A stretch of 24,954 nt of DNA from the NCBI GenBank assembly GCA_964581355.1, contig CAZOOA010000043.1, forward strand, positions 1-24,954. Reading direction: 5' to 3'. This DNA comes from CAZOOA01 sp964581355. Its GTDB lineage: Bacteria > Bacillota > Dethiobacteria > DTU022 > UBA8154. The position numbers and the translations under genes were made by a program. Shown one piece after another: positions 14,670 through 22,135 of this stretch. The notes under the pieces were generated by a model. It did not search any database. It had not been told where the DNA came from and saw only the letters and a program-made list of their open reading frames with translations. The stretch's first letter is position 1, and every line of letters starts with the position of its first letter.

Positions 14670-14813
14670 TTAGAAATCCGACCTTTCCCAGAGTTGAATC
14701 TGCGTATTAGTATAACCCTGGGAATACAATGCCTGCGGCAGCCATAAACTCCAGTAAATGGCAAATGTTAACAGTGCAAATGATGCGATTGGATATTTAA
14801 CAGCAAATCTCAA
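14670..14813 (-). pseudogene. N-terminal fragment of a CPBP (CAAX-type) intramembrane protease
   Basis: A minus-strand frame from a TTG at 14813, with AAAGGAAAG upstream, encodes 47 residues. These look like the first membrane helix of a CPBP protease (LRFAVKYPIASFALLTFAIY, then WSLWLPQALYSQGYTN), followed by a divergent tail and TAA. The catalytic EExxxR and histidine motifs are missing. It lies downstream of the MATE gene with no conserved partner. The rest of the 14535-14897 gap shows nothing else. Confidence 0.5.
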
Positions 14814-14897
14814 AATAATCTTTCCTTTATGTTAGTATAAAATGTTTTTGTGTTTAGCTTGCTGGGCAATCTTCGTCCAAAGGAAATATTTGTTACT

Positions 14898-16346
14898 TCA
14901 AGCTGCCCTGCAGTCATTAACGTCCGTTAAAGCGCGGGTTGCGCTTTTCCGGGAAAGCGGCCGCTCCTTCACTGTCCATAAAAAACCGCCTGCGGCGACC
15001 AGCACCGCCACCCCTTCAGCAAATGCCGGGGTGATCCAGATGCCGGTAGCTCCCCACCAGGCGGGAAACAGGGCCAATCCTAATACCGGCATCAACAAAC
15101 CCCGGGATACGGCCACCGAAAGGGATTTTCCGGCCTGTTCCAGGGCAGTAAAGTAGACAGATCCCAGCATGGCAGCGGGCATGAAGAACATGGACCAGCG
15201 AACCAGCCAGGCCACTTCCAAGGTCAGCGCCAGGGCTTCCGGATGTTCCGGAAGAAACAAAGCGGCCATGGGCTCTGCTTGCCACCCCATCAGGAAAAAG
15301 ACGACAGCCCCCACCCCGGTGCACAATGCAGCTACACGCCACAACGCCCCTTTGACCCGCCGGTGCTTACCCGCCCCGTGATTATAGCTAAATATGGGCT
15401 GAGTCCCGTTGCATATGCCGACAACCACCATCATGCCCAGCATCATCAGGTACTGAACCAGGGCATAAGCGGCCACCCCCAGGTCTCCCACATGGATCAG
15501 GATCATGCGGTTGAAAAGAAAGATCGTTACGCCGGTTGCCAGGCTGTTGAACAGTTCCGATGAACCGTTCACCACCACGGCCCAAAGGTTGGTTCGGTTT
15601 ATTTCCGGCTTGGCAAAGCAGAGTCCCGGTTGGTTACCCAGAGTTTTCTTCAGGAAGTAAGCGGCAAAAATTAGCGCCCCGATGCTCTGGGAAAGCCCGG
15701 TGGCCAGGGCTGCACCCGTAATGCCAAATTCCAGCACAAAAAGGAAAAGATAGTCCAACCCAATGTTCAGGAGAGCACAGGCTGCCATGATTCCGCTGGC
15801 CAGGTTGGGCCGCCCGTCATTACGAACGGATTGCTCCAGTATAAATACGAGAATCATGAAGGCAAAGAAAGGCAGCAATCCTTTCAAGTACCCGCCGGCA
15901 AAGAAGCCCAGCTGACCCGACGTTCCTAAAAGCACCAGGATTTGAGGCATCAAGCCCAGTGATGCCAAGCTCCCAACAATCCCCAGCCCGATACCCAAAG
16001 TGACAATCAACCCAAGGACCCGGCTGGCCTTTCGGCTTTCCCCCGCTCCCAGCAGCACAGCAATACGGGCATTTCCACCCACCCCGATCATAACCCCCAG
16101 TCCGGCCAGCAGGGCTAAAATGGGGTATAAAATGTTCACGGAAGCCAGCGCTTCCGGGCCCAGGCTGCGTCCCACCATGATGCCGTCAGCGATCTGGTAA
16201 AAGGCCATAAACATCATGGAGGCCACGGCCGGCAGTGCATGCTTGCGAATCAATCTTCCCAGGGGATGGGTAAGAAACTCATCCCGCGTCTTGTTTGCCT
16301 CTTTTCCTGCTTCCTGTCCCGGAGGTAAAAACCCTTGCTGTTCCAT
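14898..16346 (-). CDS. MATE-family multidrug efflux transporter
   Basis: The product, about 482 residues, has twelve hydrophobic segments and a typical MATE N-terminus: LGRLIRKHALPAVASMMFMAFYQIADGIMVGRSLGPEALASVNILYPILALLAGLGVMIGVGGNARIAVLLGAGE (quoted in pieces of the same run, residues about 26-100). MATE proteins export cationic drugs or metabolites using Na+ or H+. The open frame reaches 16448, overlapping the MarR gene, but the ATG at 16346 has AAGGAG 9 bases upstream and starts just before the conserved domain, so it is preferred. It lies 46 bases downstream of the MarR-type regulator on the same strand and should be controlled by it. Confidence 0.9.
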   Translation of the reverse strand: MEQQGFLPPGQEAGKEANKTRDEFLTHPLGRLIRKHALPAVASMMFMAFYQIADGIMVGRSLGPEALASVNILYPILALLAGLGVMIGVGGNARIAVLLGAGESRKASRVLGLIVTLGIGLGIVGSLASLGLMPQILVLLGTSGQLGFFAGGYLKGLLPFFAFMILVFILEQSVRNDGRPNLASGIMAACALLNIGLDYLFLFVLEFGITGAALATGLSQSIGALIFAAYFLKKTLGNQPGLCFAKPEINRTNLWAVVVNGSSELFNSLATGVTIFLFNRMILIHVGDLGVAAYALVQYLMMLGMMVVVGICNGTQPIFSYNHGAGKHRRVKGALWRVAALCTGVGAVVFFLMGWQAEPMAALFLPEHPEALALTLEVAWLVRWSMFFMPAAMLGSVYFTALEQAGKSLSVAVSRGLLMPVLGLALFPAWWGATGIWITPAFAEGVAVLVAAGGFLWTVKERPLSRKSATRALTDVNDCRAA

Positions 16347-16392
16347 TTTTCTTTTCTCCTTCACCTTTTCTCTGGTATGCGTTTTCTTTCCG

Positions 16393-16878
16393 TTAACCGG
16401 ACCGCTTGAGGATGCGATCCACCACCTGCAGCAACGCTTCAGATGCACAGCCTAGTTCCTGCCGATCCGCTGCCGGCAGGCTTTCCAAATATTCCTGGAA
16501 TTTGTCCAGTAAATGCTTCTCCGCCCGGCGAAGAAGCTCTTCACCCCGGGGGCCGAGGCGCAGCAAGACCCGCCGGCGGTCTGCCGGGTCAGGCAGGCGT
16601 GAGACGATACCCTGCTCCACCAGTGAATTAATCATCACGGAAAGGCTTGAGGAAGAGATCATCATGCTTTGAGCCAGGTCTTTCAGGCTGCTGTCCGGCT
16701 GCAGGCTGAGCTCGAACATAACCATGAAACGTTCCTCTGTAATGTTCATATCCTCTACCAGCTCCGGCATCCAGGAAACCAGGGTCCTGCGGGAAAACAG
16801 TGACAGTGTGTTGAGCAGCATCATCATGCGTTTAGCTTCATTTTTGGCAGGGTCGCCGGGTGAATATTCTGTGCTCAC
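16393..16878 (-). CDS. MarR-family transcriptional repressor of the MATE pump
   Basis: The product (about 161 residues) has the MarR winged-helix layout: dimer helices at the N-terminus, a helix-turn-helix at SSLKDLAQSMMISSSSLSVMINSLVEQGIVSRL, and the wing DPADRRRVLLRLGPRGEELL with its typical D-x-R-R pair. Two GTG starts are possible (16887 and 16878). The second has GGGAG at 8 bases and is preferred. MarR proteins usually repress their own operon and release DNA on binding phenolic or drug ligands. The promoter upstream carries a long palindrome overlapping the -10 box, and the next gene is a drug pump, a classic pairing. Confidence 0.9.
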   Translation of the reverse strand: MSTEYSPGDPAKNEAKRMMMLLNTLSLFSRRTLVSWMPELVEDMNITEERFMVMFELSLQPDSSLKDLAQSMMISSSSLSVMINSLVEQGIVSRLPDPADRRRVLLRLGPRGEELLRRAEKHLLDKFQEYLESLPAADRQELGCASEALLQVVDRILKRSG

Positions 16879-16922
16879 AAGAAACACTCCCTTCGTTTTG
16901 CTGTCTAATAATTATTATATAT

Positions 16923-16971
16923 AATAGTTTTAATTTAAAACTATTTTACTCCATAACTATTGGCCTGTCAA
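16923..16971 (-). promoter_or_regulatory. MarR-MATE promoter with overlapping 23-bp palindromic operator
   Basis: On the minus strand TTGACA (16971-16966), a 17-base spacer and TAAAAT (16948-16943) form a good sigma-A promoter. AATAGTTTTAA (16923-16933) and TTAAAACTATT (16935-16945) form an 11-bp perfect inverted repeat around one base, overlapping the -10 box. A further AACTATT half-site lies in the spacer near 16955-16961. This is the expected position and size for a MarR operator. Confidence 0.78.
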
Positions 16972-17011
16972 TATGTTTTGTGCATTTTTATTATATTATT
17001 TCAAAAAAAAA

Positions 17012-17039
17012 GCCGGGTTAACAGTTGTTAAACCCCGGC
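17012..17039 (-). terminator. Intrinsic terminator on the minus strand
   Basis: GCCGGGTTAACA and TGTTAAACCCCGGC pair with a single bulge, and on the minus strand the stem is followed by nine T residues. It would end transcripts from the 17251-17493 region before they reach the MarR promoter. The interval 17040-17250 shows no gene. Confidence 0.7.
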
Positions 17040-17250
17040 AGTATTTTTAACACGCTGGTCCCCACCCAGCTACTCTGCTTTTATCAGTATGGCATAACCA
17101 CTCACCTCTGTCCCTATTACTTTCTGCTCAAAATTTTGTCAAAGCGGCTATCCATACAAACACTAATATCTGTTGTTACAAACTTCCCATCTTTAAAAAG
17201 GCAAAAAACTGTTTGCCCACACCTCTTTTAAAAGATATCAGGACATCATG

Positions 17251-17493
17251 TTAGTTTCGTTTCCCCGAGAAGGTGCCATGGGGCTGGATCAGGGTGATCG
17301 CAGATGCTTCCTTATTCTTCTCATCCAGCTTAAACTCCACTGCGTAGCCGGGCAGTCCTTTTACTTCAAAGCGCAAACCACCCACAGGTTCCAGGTTCCA
17401 GTCCGGCTTGTTGTTTTTAGTTTGCTGCTGCAATGTTGACTGAACACCCACATGTTTGCTTTGCTTGCTTTTTATTCGTTTTGGTTGACTCAA
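17251..17493 (-). pseudogene. Probable C-terminal relic of a serine hydrolase (DUF3471-like)
   Basis: The 80-codon frame begins with a lysine/glutamine-rich stretch without a credible ribosome site. It then gives LEPVGGLRFEVKGLPGYAVEF, KLDEKNKEASAITLIQPHGT, FSGKRN. The second part resembles the lipocalin-like C-terminal domain that follows the catalytic domain in many beta-lactamase-family serine hydrolases (pattern ...F.VKG.PGY.VEF...I.QP.GTF...). The catalytic domain is absent. It is either a small stand-alone protein or, more likely, the tail of a lost hydrolase gene. Confidence 0.45.
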
Positions 17494-17513
17494 CCTTTCA
17501 TTTGCAGTATACT
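17485..17513 (+). promoter_or_regulatory. Sigma-A promoter of the HTH-Uma2 gene
   Basis: TTGACT (17485-17490), 17 bases, TATACT (17508-17513), located 38 bases upstream of the ATG at 17551. It overlaps the start of the minus-strand relic at 17251-17493. Confidence 0.7.
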
Positions 17514-17550
17514 GTTATAAAGCGCATTAATTGTTAACGGAGGTGAGCTC

Positions 17551-18312
17551 ATGGTTGAAAACAAAGAGCTTGTTACAGCCCAGGCGCTGGCAGATGCCCT
17601 GGGACTTTCCGTGGAAACTATCTGGAAGTACACCAGGGAGAATAAAATACCATACATAGAGCTGGGCAGCAGGCAATACCGTTACAATCTTCAGAATGTA
17701 ATTCAAGCCCTTTCAAGTTCAAGCAGCACAATAGCCAGAGAAAATTATTCCCAATACCAAGCCGACAACGAAAAGCCCTTTACCTACCAGGACTACCTAC
17801 AGCTGCCGGATGAACCCGGTTACCGCTATGAAGTGCTTGAAGGCATCCTGGTAAAAGACCCGTCACCCAATGTAATGCACCAACGCGTTTCCCGCAGACT
17901 CCTACGGATCCTGGAAGATTATTTCTGGAGCGTTGATCCTCATGGAGAAGTATTTAACGCCCCCCTGGACACAACTTTCGGCGAAATTAATGTAGTCCAG
18001 CCGGATCTTTTCTACGTCTCAGGAGAGCAGAAAACCATCATCCGGGAAGCCCGCATTGACGGATCTCCTACACTGATCGTCGAAATCCTTTCTCCCTCCA
18101 GCCGCCGCAAAGACCGGCTGCAAAAAATGCGTATTTACCAAAGAGCCCAGGTCCAACATTACTGGATCGTGGACCCCGAGGAAAAAACCCTGGAATGCTT
18201 TGCCCTGCGGGAGGGAACATATGCAGTGGTAGCCAACGGTATGGACGAAGATGAGGTCGAGCACCCTGATTTTGTAGGACTCACAATTCCGCTAAAAGAT
18301 GTGATGGCATAA
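17551..18312 (+). CDS. Excisionase-type HTH fused to a Uma2 (DUF820) PD-(D/E)XK nuclease-like domain
   Basis: The 253-residue protein starts with an excisionase/MerR-like helix-turn-helix (LVTAQALADALGLSVETIWKYTRENKIPYIELGSRQYRY as separate parts, residues 7-46). A Ser-rich linker follows, then a Uma2 domain from about 78 to 250. The nuclease-type residues are visible: E95 in YEVLEG, D152 in VVQPDLFYV, E178 in LIVEILSPSS and K192 in DRLQKMRIY, followed by HYWIVDPEEKTLECF. Uma2 proteins are abundant in cyanobacteria and some Firmicutes; most are uncharacterised. The fused HTH suggests recruitment to a specific DNA site or self-regulation. GGAGGTGA before the ATG and a good promoter indicate expression. 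It is monocistronic, with no transposase alongside. Confidence 0.85.
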   Translation: MVENKELVTAQALADALGLSVETIWKYTRENKIPYIELGSRQYRYNLQNVIQALSSSSSTIARENYSQYQADNEKPFTYQDYLQLPDEPGYRYEVLEGILVKDPSPNVMHQRVSRRLLRILEDYFWSVDPHGEVFNAPLDTTFGEINVVQPDLFYVSGEQKTIIREARIDGSPTLIVEILSPSSRRKDRLQKMRIYQRAQVQHYWIVDPEEKTLECFALREGTYAVVANGMDEDEVEHPDFVGLTIPLKDVMA

Positions 18313-18433
18313 GCCAGGCGGAAACTCGAAATCCAGTTTTGCCGTATTAATACTTATGACCTTCAGCTCATTAACAACAACTTTTCTTAAAATATCCCCA
18401 AGCTTATCTTTACCGGCTGCCAAAGCTTTCACC

Positions 18434-18697
18434 TTAATGCCGGGTCCAGCTGGACTCCATAAATGGCTTTTCGCCGGGCCTTAGCTTTATATTCGCCGTC
18501 CATTGGTAGGTTTTAGGCCAATCACTAAATAACCTGACTGCTTTAAAAAGGAACTTAAGAAAAAGAGTGTCGGGCTTTGGCTCCCACCCACCTCCGGGGT
18601 GCATTCTTATCTGGATCTCATCACCCTCCCGGGAAAGATGGTAGGTCCCACTGATTTTGCCTGCCGATTCCTTGTTTGCCTTGCGCAGGGACAGGTG
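18434..18697 (-). pseudogene. C-terminal relic of the unrecognised 381-residue protein family
   Basis: A minus-strand frame open between a TGA at 18700-18698 and TAA at 18436-18434 has no ATG at its beginning. It translates to AGKISGTYHLSREGDEIQIR, MHPGGGWEPKPDTLFLKFLF, KAVRLFSDWPKTYQW, ending FMESSWTRH. This aligns clearly, in the same order, with the C-terminus of the protein at 22389-23534 (GEIRGNYTATRVDDELKIIL, GGWIPEKERLGIRLLYTVVG, LFRNWPKSYRWMALV, MDSSWERIK). The first three quarters of the gene are missing. Overlapping 18313-18433 is a further short minus frame (ALAAGKDKLGDILRKVVVNE) of unknown origin. Confidence 0.7.
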
Positions 18698-18721
18698 TCA
18701 GGTCCCATTTGGTTTTCTTTC

Positions 18722-18935
18722 ATAATTCTACCCGAAGTTGCGGGGTGACAGGGTATCCGTCCCAAGGACAAAGTTCGACCTTTTTAATAAAATCCCCAGG
18801 CCGAGCAGAGCAGTGGATGCTGCCTGCTTTGGAATCACCAGGCCCAACTCTGTAAAGGGGCGACGATCCAAAAAGCGTGCAAGCATAATTCCCCAGAGTG
18901 GAATATGCGTAGGATAAAAAGAACATGAACCTGGA
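18722..18935 (-). pseudogene. Relic of a CPBP-type membrane protease
   Basis: In one minus-strand frame the sequence reads PLWGIMLARFLDRRPFTELG followed by LVIPKQAASTALLGLGILLK and a stop. The FLDRRPFxxLGL stretch is typical of the loop before the third helix of CPBP intramembrane proteases. Neither a start codon nor the catalytic motifs are present. The longer open frame over the same bases (18720-18956) is judged to be chance. Confidence 0.4.
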
Positions 18936-18952
18936 CATCTTTGGTTGCCTGA

Positions 18953-19366
18953 TCAAACCTTCCCTGCATTAATTACTGTTACTACGACCTCCCGGGTTTT
19001 CCGCGGCCCATCAAACTCACACACAAAGATGTTTTGCCAGGTAGAAAGACCGATTTCACCGTTCATAACTGGAATTGTTTCACCCGGCCCGATCAGCCCG
19101 GCTTTTAAGTGGGCATCGCCATTTCCATCCTGCTGATCGTGCTGCCAAACACCCTGGGGAATTATTTTCCTGAGAAATGCTACAACGTCTTCCTGCACAC
19201 TTTCATCCCAGTTCTCCTGGATCATGATTGCTGCCGTCGCACCCCGAACATAGATATTCACAAGCCCGTTTTTTATTCCGGCCTCTTTCACCACTGATTG
19301 AACGTCTGAAGTGATATCATAAAGGGCTTCTCTTTTGTGCGTTTTTAATAGAATGGTTCTCTGCAA
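18953..19366 (-). CDS. YjbQ/UPF0047-family protein, second paralogue
   Basis: The product, about 137 residues from the TTG at 19366, has the family C-terminus HDQQDGNGDAHLKAGLIGPG and LSTWQNIFVCEFDGPRKTRE. It differs from the paralogue at 8688-9086 in the first motif, where PHTTCGVTINEN is replaced by VRGATAAIMIQEN, so that conserved histidine is missing. That suggests a separate subfamily with altered chemistry. AAGGAGGGGGAG lies just upstream of the TTG; the open frame extends to 19444, but that extension (MGIEGVFVLRKKPANKVIFS) is not family-like. It stands on the minus strand downstream of a radical SAM gene with about 60 bases of separation between that gene's stop (19502) and the extended frame. 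Confidence 0.85.
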   Translation of the reverse strand: MQRTILLKTHKREALYDITSDVQSVVKEAGIKNGLVNIYVRGATAAIMIQENWDESVQEDVVAFLRKIIPQGVWQHDQQDGNGDAHLKAGLIGPGETIPVMNGEIGLSTWQNIFVCEFDGPRKTREVVVTVINAGKV

Positions 19367-19501
19367 TTTGACTCCCCCTCCTTTGGAAAAAATGACTTTA
19401 TTTGCTGGTTTCTTTCTCAAAACGAAAACTCCTTCAATACCCAATGGGAGGGAATTACATGTTGCGGAGGTAGTAATACGCAGGAAAGGGAAGCCCAGGT
19501 C

Positions 19502-20377
19502 TCATGCTTCAGGCAGCCTGGCTCTCATGGGTTTCATGTAGCTACTGGAGAGCTGGTATTTGTTTCTGAGCCGGTTCACCATGGCGTAAAGCCCGGCCTT
19601 GTAGGCCTTGGTGGCGCCGCCCGTTTTGTAAAGCGTTTTGTAGCTTTCTATATGTTGGGGATAATGGGCCTGCAGGAAATGAAAAAAATGGCTGCGGGTG
19701 TTCCCTTTTAAGTACAGGGTGCCCGGAAGCACGTAGTCAACGCCGCAATCACGGGCCAGGGCAAACATGCTCTCGAAGTTTTCTTCCGTATCGGTGATGA
19801 GCGGGATAACCGGCATCACGTGGAGTCCAATGCTGGCATTGGTTTTTCGGAACTCTTTCAGTGTCTGGAACCTCTCCGCACTGTCTGCCGACGCGGGCTC
19901 TAACTCTGCGCGGATGGATTCATCCATGACCGTTACCGTCGCCGCGATGTTGATGTACGTTATTTTTGACAGCCGGTCGATCAGGTCATAATCCCTCAAT
20001 ACCAGGCTTGATTTTGTCGATATAATAGCGGGGGTTTTGTACTTGATGAGCAGTTTCAGAATTTCGGGCATAAGCCGGTAGCGAACCTCTGCCGGCTGGT
20101 AACTGTCGGTGACCCCACCGATATTGATCACATCGCCTTTCCATTTTTCGGACCTAAGCTCTTGTTCCAGCAGGTCGACGATGTTGGTCTTGACAAAGAT
20201 CTCTGAGAAATAATCCGCCGAATTCAGGTACGTGTGGGAGTAGAGGGCATAACAGTAACGGCAGCCGTGCTCACATCCCCTGTAAATATTCAAATCCCAG
20301 CTGTAGGGTATTTTTCTTTTTAACCGGTAAAGTGCGCTTTCTGCCTGCACTTCCGTGTATGTGACCCGTGCATCCAC
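19502..20377 (-). CDS. SPL-like radical SAM protein
   Basis: From the GTG at 20377 this is about 291 residues, beginning VDARVTYTEVQAESALYRLK. The iron-sulfur motif CEHGCRYCY supplies cysteines near residues 35, 39 and 42. Family features follow: YALYSHTYLNSADYFSEIFV, a GGVTDSYQPAE segment, LKLLIKYKTPAIISTKSSLV and LHVMPVIPLITDTEENF. It belongs to the COG1533-type group related to spore photoproduct lyase, many of which are of unknown substrate. The open frame continues to 20476, but AGGGGG lies 9 bases before the GTG and the extension (MAQPWHWQNSWYFKPAGAAP) resembles non-coding debris. The cysteine usually found at the SPL active site was not identified with certainty. Confidence 0.85.
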   Translation of the reverse strand: MDARVTYTEVQAESALYRLKRKIPYSWDLNIYRGCEHGCRYCYALYSHTYLNSADYFSEIFVKTNIVDLLEQELRSEKWKGDVINIGGVTDSYQPAEVRYRLMPEILKLLIKYKTPAIISTKSSLVLRDYDLIDRLSKITYINIAATVTVMDESIRAELEPASADSAERFQTLKEFRKTNASIGLHVMPVIPLITDTEENFESMFALARDCGVDYVLPGTLYLKGNTRSHFFHFLQAHYPQHIESYKTLYKTGGATKAYKAGLYAMVNRLRNKYQLSSSYMKPMRARLPEA

Positions 20378-20520
20378 GATCAGATTCCCCCTAACAGTAC
20401 CTGAAATCTCTCTGAGCGGAGCAGCCCCTGCAGGCTTAAAATACCAGCTATTCTGCCAATGCCAGGGCTGTGCCATTGCTTTTCAAAAAAACTGGACATA
20501 AAGAAAGAAGGAAGGAAAAT

Positions 20521-20806
20521 GCCAAATTCCTCAGACAGCACCGAGGAGTAAATCGGACCACAGCGGAACAAAACACCGCTGTAATAATGGAAGGGCTACC
20601 CCACGCCACCCAAACTCCTCTACAGGCCCCAATACAAGCATGAATAATCGCCACATTATAAGCATGACAATAAAAATCACAAGCAAAATTGGTAAAATAG
20701 TTAAAAATTCCAATGATATCACTTCCCTATAAATAATTTCAACTATTGGAAAGTCAAAAACCTTATATTTCAAGACCTGACCCCATTTTTGCCCATTTTT
20801 GCCCAT
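20521..20806 (-). pseudogene. Chimeric relic: small membrane protein joined to a CPBP protease fragment
   Basis: The minus frame from 20806 first translates repetitive sequence (MGKNGQKWGQVLKYKV...). It then gives ISLEFLTILPILLVIFIVML and IMWR, which match the small ORF at 22132-22251, and continues as LFMLVLGPVEEFGWRGVALP and LLQRCFVPLWSDLLLGAV. The second part is a CPBP protease core with the EExxxR motif (EEFGWR), but it breaks before the conserved WHLP histidine motif. The join falls exactly at the left end of the 40-bp repeat at 20649. No functional product is expected. Confidence 0.65.
20649..20688. repeat. 40-bp direct repeat, left copy
   Basis: These 40 bases are identical to 22169-22208 in the same orientation. 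The left copy lies at the break in the chimeric relic and the right copy inside a small minus-strand ORF. The copies are 1520 bp apart and enclose the HAAS relic and the intact CPBP gene. Sequence beyond the right end remains loosely similar in both copies, while the left flank diverges at once. Confidence 0.9.
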
Positions 20807-20814
20807 TTTTGCCC
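20763..20814. repeat. REP-like motif followed by a 10-bp tandem repeat
   Basis: Positions 20763-20783 hold CTTATATTTCAAGACCTGAC(C), which recurs near 24384-24404. Immediately after it CCCATTTTTG is repeated three times in tandem (about 20784-20813). The CAAGACCTGACCCC type of motif resembles repeats dispersed in many bacterial genomes and linked to REP-associated transposases; that link is an inference. Confidence 0.6.
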
Positions 20815-20941
20815 TGTAAATTCATCATAAGTATATCATTCCTCTGCACATTTGAATATATTTTTGCAGGGCTTCTGTTAAAAGACTTCAGCTTTTCTCC
20901 TTAATTGGTTCTTAAGTTGGTTCCTACATAACAATATTATA

Positions 20942-20971
20942 TTGACGATACTGTGCGACACATAGTATGCT
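20942..20971 (+). promoter_or_regulatory. Promoter with an ATACT-N11-AGTAT dyad upstream of the HAAS/CPBP locus
   Basis: TTGACG (20942-20947), 18 bases, TATGCT (20966-20971). ATACT (20948-20952) and AGTAT (20964-20968) are inverted within the spacer. PadR-type regulators often sit next to HAAS-domain genes and bind AT-rich dyads of this sort, but no padR gene is present here. Confidence 0.45.
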
Positions 20972-20991
20972 TGTGACGGAAGGATGATGGT

Positions 20992-21230
20992 ATGACTGAA
21001 ATGGAAGAAGTAATCCAAAACCTAAGTATGGAACTGCGGAGAGGAACACGGGCCAGATTACACGGTCACTGAAGAAGATGTGCTGGAAGTCCTGGAGGCT
21101 CTTGGCAGTCCCCGGGAAGTGGCTTCCAATTACTTGTCCCAGCGAAGGTATCTGATCGGGCCGAAACTCTTTGATACGTATACGATGCAAATTCCTGCTA
21201 CTACTATCTTAGAACTTAGAATTCCAGACC
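20992..21230 (+). pseudogene. Frameshifted HAAS (DUF1700-like) signalling-domain gene
   Basis: ATG at 20992 opens MTEMEEVIQNLSMELR. The frame then breaks near 21040, and the homologous reading continues in another frame as EEHGPDYTVTEEDVLEVLEA, LGSPREVASNYLSQRRYLIG, PKLFDTY. Together this is a HAAS domain, the cytoplasmic signalling module usually followed by membrane helices. Here it is cut after LFDTY. In the wild family these proteins are typically paired with a PadR regulator. It is now a relic just upstream of the intact CPBP gene. Confidence 0.6.
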
Positions 21231-21331
21231 GGCAGATGAATATGCGTTTTCACAGTTCTCCCCACCATTGGTGCCTGCGAATGCCGAAGCGGTGCAATTA
21301 TAATATGTTATCATCAGTAGGAGGAAATTAC

Positions 21332-22135
21332 ATGTTGCGGACACCGAAATACCCTTTTTGGAAGCCATTTTTTGCCTTGTCCCTTTTAGGGCTGGTGGGA
21401 GTATTCTCCCTATTATTCACCACCCTTCCCCAGTTGGATCACATCCTGGCACTCCAGCCGGAGCTGGCGGAATTACCATTTTCATTACTTGTGATCATCT
21501 TGCTCCTGCAGCCATTTATCCTGCTTCTCCTTGCAAACGTACTGGGGTGCCTGATTGCACCCAGGGTAGGTCTTTTATCATTTACCTATGAAAAGGCTGC
21601 TTTTGGAACTCCGATTCTGACACGTTTGAAACCACAGTTGATCCTGGCGATGGCTTCTGGCCTGATATTTGCAGTAGCTGTCGTGGTACTGGATCAGGCT
21701 TTCATGCCTTTCATGGGGGAAGAATTCGCCGAAATGGCAGCCCAGGAGGTTAACCTTCTCGCCCAATTGGGTATGGGTATGTTGTATGGGGGTATTACCG
21801 AAGAACTGTTGCTCCGTTGGGGAGTAATGTCCTTCCTGGTGTGGCTGGGATGGAAATTGCTTGGACGTTCCAGTCACAGTCCCTCCAGGCTCATTGTTTG
21901 GATGGCAATTATTCTTTCTGCTATCCTTTTCGGGATCGGGCATCTTCCGGCCCTGGCAACAATGGTTCCCCTTAACACAATCGTTGTTGTTCGAACCATC
22001 TTTCTTAATGCAATAGGCGGGCTCATTTTCGGCTGGCTTTTCTGGCGCTACAGCTTGGAGGCCGCTATAGTAGCTCATGCTTTTGGTCATGTAGGTTTTT
22101 TTGTCATAAGGCTACTGTCTTTAGTTTTCACCTAA
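21332..22135 (+). CDS. CPBP-family (type II CAAX-like) intramembrane protease
   Basis: The 267-residue integral membrane protein has about seven to eight helices and all the family motifs: EELLLR at about 157-162 (EExxxR), FGIGH at about 200-204 (FxxxH) and AHAFGH at about 249-253 in the last helix. CPBP proteases are glutamate-type intramembrane enzymes; bacterial members often process or protect against small peptides such as bacteriocins. AGGAGG at 21319-21324, 7 bases before ATG 21332, sets the start, although the frame is open upstream through the HAAS relic. It is the only complete CPBP gene in the window; three others are fragments. Confidence 0.85.
   Translation: MLRTPKYPFWKPFFALSLLGLVGVFSLLFTTLPQLDHILALQPELAELPFSLLVIILLLQPFILLLLANVLGCLIAPRVGLLSFTYEKAAFGTPILTRLKPQLILAMASGLIFAVAVVVLDQAFMPFMGEEFAEMAAQEVNLLAQLGMGMLYGGITEELLLRWGVMSFLVWLGWKLLGRSSHSPSRLIVWMAIILSAILFGIGHLPALATMVPLNTIVVVRTIFLNAIGGLIFGWLFWRYSLEAAIVAHAFGHVGFFVIRLLSLVFT

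Noticed and set aside
18720..18956. 78-codon minus-strand frame as a gene
   Set aside because: A different frame over the same bases shows a CPBP-like stretch, so this open frame appears to be chance.
20784..20813. Three tandem 10-bp units as a CRISPR-like array
   Set aside because: The units are adjacent without spacers and too short; a simple tandem repeat explains them.
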